Below, piece after piece: positions 61,887-64,000 of a stretch of 64,000 bases of DNA (position 1 is the first letter of the stretch; the number at the start of each line of letters is the position of its first letter). The notes under the pieces were generated by a model that made no database searches, had not been told where the DNA came from, and saw only the letters and a program-made list of their open reading frames with translations. The DNA comes from Nostoc sp. CCCryo 231-06 (GTDB lineage Bacteria > Cyanobacteriota > Cyanobacteriia > Cyanobacteriales > Nostocaceae): the NCBI GenBank assembly GCA_023522315.1, contig JAHCSU010000061.1:1-64000 (forward strand), read 5' to 3'. The translations under genes were made by a program, and so were the position numbers.

Positions 61887-62103
61887 CCCGCACTTCTCTA
61901 CGAGACGCTGCGCGAACGGCAAGCTCAGTGACCATCGTAGACATCGCTGATTTGCCTACTACTTTGAAAAGTATTGCAGCTATTTATATAGTACTTTCCG
62001 CTTCCCATAAGGTATTACGAAGTAGCCTATGGTAACTAAAGTAAGAAATTTTATGCGGGAGTTTCTTACTTTCGGGTTTTTCAAAGCATTTTTCTTCTCT
62101 GCT

Positions 62104-62295
62104 GCTTTGAAGCGATCGCTATTTTACAGAACCAAGCATTGCTCTCTAACCTTGCTGGAGCGCGATGTCTGACGACAAGGCTAGCGCCAACGCTCTTTTT
62201 TAGCTAGTTCCTGCTGAATGTTGCGATCGGTCTTTATTCAAGCTTTTTGACTTTTATAGTGTATTCTCACAAGCAAGATTGCGAATAGGGCATTG
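62104..62295. repeat. ~190-bp direct repeat, copy R2
   Basis: From GCTTTGAAGCGATCGCTATT through GATGTCTGACGACAAGGCTA to GCGAATAGGGCATTG. It closely matches R3 at 63116-63304 along its whole length. Confidence 0.88.
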
Positions 62296-62351
62296 AGCTT
62301 GCCAAGCATAGCACCAAGTGCTATATAATAAGCGAAGATAATGACCATAGC

Positions 62352-62747
62352 ATGATAATCTACAAAACCCGATGGTTTGACCGTTGGGCACGCAAAGAAG
62401 GTTTAAACGACCTTAGCCTCTGCACGGCTGTAAACGAAATGACAGCAGGACTTTACGAAGCCGATCTAGGAGGCGGACTGGTCAAAAAGCGGATTGCCCG
62501 CTCTAGACAAGGTAAGCGTGGTGGCTTTCGTACACTGGTCGCTACCAACAAGGGAGATTGCTGGTTTTTTGTTTTCGGCTTCCCGAAAAACGAGCGCAGC
62601 AACATTAACAAAAAAGAAGAAGAAGCATTAAAAAAGCTGGCATCAGTGCTGTTATCTTACACACTAGAGGATCTCGAAAAAGCCAAGCTGGAAGATGAAT
62701 TGATGGAGGTAATTTGCAATGCCGAAGAAGAAATCAGCGATTCTTGA
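62352..62747 (+). CDS. HigB2-like toxin of the RelE superfamily
   Basis: 131 residues. IYKTRWFDRWARKEGLNDLS, VKKRIARSRQGKRGGFRTLV and DCWFFVFGFPKNERSNINKK match the RelE family with the G-F-R-x-x-x and F-x-F-G-F-x-K-N-x-x-x-N-I motifs. It overlaps the antitoxin gene by 29 bp, toxin first. The tail (EDLEKAKLEDELMEVI) is the usual length. Confidence 0.9.
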   Translation: MIIYKTRWFDRWARKEGLNDLSLCTAVNEMTAGLYEADLGGGLVKKRIARSRQGKRGGFRTLVATNKGDCWFFVFGFPKNERSNINKKEEEALKKLASVLLSYTLEDLEKAKLEDELMEVICNAEEEISDS

Positions 62748-63036
62748 AGCCGTTCACGAAACGGCTATGGGGCTGCACAAGGCTGGACTGATGGATCAGA
62801 CTACATTGCGTGAATTTGATCGTCTGTGCTTGTCTGTGATTGAACCGCTAGAACCTCAGCAAATTAAGCAAATACGCGAATCATCTCATGTCAGCCAGGC
62901 AGTATTTGCTGCGATTTTGAATACAAGTCTATCAACGGTTCAAAAGTGGGAAATCGGTCAGAAGCGTCCCAGTGGTACTGCTCTTAAGCTGTTGCACCTA
63001 GTTAAAAAACGGGGATTGAATAGCGTGATTGATTAA
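62719..63036 (+). CDS. HigA2/NadS-like HTH antitoxin
   Basis: 105 residues. PLEPQQIKQIRESSHVSQAV-FAAILNTSLSTVQKWEIGQK is a clear XRE helix-turn-helix, followed by RPSGTALKLLHLVKKRG. It is the partner of the overlapping toxin and would bind the module's promoter. Bracketed by repeats R2 and R3. Confidence 0.92.
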   Translation: MPKKKSAILEAVHETAMGLHKAGLMDQTTLREFDRLCLSVIEPLEPQQIKQIRESSHVSQAVFAAILNTSLSTVQKWEIGQKRPSGTALKLLHLVKKRGLNSVID

Positions 63037-63115
63037 ATTGTGCCGACCATTGATCAGAAATGCTGTGCAAAAGTTTCTTATATTAGTCTTTGTTCAAGTT
63101 TTTTTACCATTTACT

Positions 63116-63304
63116 GCTTTGAGGCGATCGCTATTTTACACAACCAAGCATTGCTCTTTAACCTTGCTGAAGTGCGATGTCTGACGACAAGGCTAGCGCG
63201 ATCGCTCTTTTTTAGCTAGTTGCTCAATGTTGCGATGGGTCTTTGTTCAAGCATTTTGACTTTTATAGTGTATTATCATGGGCAAGACTGCGAATAGAGC
63301 ATTG
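63116..63304. repeat. ~190-bp direct repeat, copy R3
   Basis: From GCTTTGAGGCGATCGCTATT to GCGAATAGAGCATTG. The upstream 60 bp (AGAAATGCTGTGCAAAAGTT ... TTTTTTTACCATTTACTG) recur at about 63827-63890, where a further partial copy (R4) begins inside the last ORF. Confidence 0.88.
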
Positions 63305-63435
63305 TGCATTAAGGATTTGGTGGGTCATTTTTGGGAGTTATAGTAATTAACTAAAAATCTGGAAACATCATCATATATACTGAAGTACTAATTAAGTTTC
63401 TGCTCACTTTAGCATAAGGGTTCGCTTGAAATTTC

Positions 63436-63613
63436 TAGGAGTTAGGCACTGTACAAAGTTACTATATTGTGCATCAACCAGAATACGTCATTTCAGGCTT
63501 TTATCAATTATCTTTTGATAAATAGCGATCGCCAAAAATTGTTGGTAAATCAAGGTTTAATGCCTGAAATCCATACCCCACATTTAGCTTTTCCTGTCAA
63601 TGCGTAAGTCCTA
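63436..63613. mobile_element. MITE with TAGGACTTACGCA-type ends, third copy
   Basis: Ends TAGGAGTTAGGCA and TGCGTAAGTCCTA; the interior (ACTGTACAAAGTTACTATAT, TGTGCATCAACCAGAATACG) matches 27235-27429. The left end is diverged at two positions. Confidence 0.7.
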
Positions 63614-63666
63614 ATTTTGTTAACTAGATTTATTTTTACCACCGACTTATTTACGAAGAGGCAAAG

Positions 63667-64000
63667 ATGTTAGGAGAATTAATTGAAGTTGGAAACAAGT
63701 TGCATGAAGTAAGCAATAACTTTCAGCAAGCTGGAGAAGCAAGGCGTAAACGCATTGCAGAATACTTCTTACAAATTGAGGAATGTCTTCGTATAAATAT
63801 CGCTGGGCTATACCGACTAGTGATAAGAAATGCCGCGCTAAAGTTTATTACTTTAGTCATTGTTCAAGCTTTTTTACCATTTGCTGCTTTGGCGCGATCG
63901 CTCTCCTACAGTATCAACCCGGATTTCTCACAAAGATTTAAGCGACTAGCCAAAACGCTTATGCCACTTAGACTTGAGATAAAATACCCCGTTCACATAC
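63667..64000 (+). pseudogene. ORF open at the window end, truncated gene fused to repeat R4
   Basis: ATG 63667 opens a frame with no stop to base 64000 (111 codons). The start MLGELIEVGNKLHEVSNNFQ and QAGEARRKRIAEYFLQIEEC looks like a genuine protein N-terminus. After about residue 48 the codons come from repeat R4 (RNAALKFITLVIVQAFLPFA) and the dispersed DFSQRFKRL motif. So the original gene is probably interrupted. The true end lies outside the window. Confidence 0.5.

Overview
The window looks like chromosomal DNA of a filamentous, Nostoc-like cyanobacterium. The evidence is the very frequent HIP1 octamer GCGATCGC, the gene families (CAAD/CURT1-like protein, thioredoxin reductase fused to thioredoxin, a ClpR-ClpP pair, DUF4327, PRC-barrel/DUF2382 protein, Uma2 nucleases, many small toxin-antitoxin modules) and the dense short repeats typical of Nostocales. 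I recognised no rRNA or tRNA gene and no multi-unit CRISPR array.

Layout. 0.4-5.4 kb: small stress- or envelope-type genes (lipoproteins, PRC/DUF2382, CAAD) bracketed by two related hypothetical proteins. 5.7-10.8 kb: an HTH protein of unknown role, the fossil right end of an IS605-type element, a large FAD-dependent dehydrogenase, a Uma2 nuclease and a hypothetical. 10.8-12.9 kb: an accessory patch with BrnT/BrnA and HigBA-type modules, a 103-bp MITE, an integrase tail, two solitary CRISPR-repeat-like sequences and a duplicated ORF-tail/terminator. 13.2-21.4 kb: a frameshifted RNA methyltransferase, a secreted integrin-beta-like VWA/RTX protein, galU, hemW, a PIN-TRAM protein and a VanY-like carboxypeptidase. 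22-29.4 kb: a VOC protein, a Tat-exported multicopper oxidase, a TPR protein and a graveyard of toxin-antitoxin fragments, tandem repeats and MITEs.

29.4-41.9 kb is mostly core: two tandem VWA proteins, clpR-clpP, a J-domain/TPR protein, an aminotransferase, a truncated periplasmic binding protein, and a phosphatase/kinase pair that both carry zinc ribbons. 42-49.6 kb is a glycosylation block: an 1159-residue FkbM-GT-GT protein, a broken and an intact SPINDLY-type glycosyltransferase, a REP-associated transposase with its REP hairpins, and a type IV pilin. 49.7-60.9 kb mixes decaying genes (Uma2, Rpn, PIN) with housekeeping genes (thioredoxin reductase, ABC permease, ROK kinase, pyrG, cell-wall amidase). 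60.9-64 kb alternates two RelE-family toxin modules with copies of a ~190-bp direct repeat and ends in an ORF still open at the edge.

The most notable items are the integrin-beta-I-like domain joined to RTX repeats (14.7-16.1 kb), the REP hairpin lying in frame inside its own transposase gene (46.2 kb), the solitary CRISPR-like repeats sitting at fragment junctions (10.8 and 11.9 kb), and several single-base lesions in accessory genes. All family assignments are by eye from translated motifs; no database search was possible.
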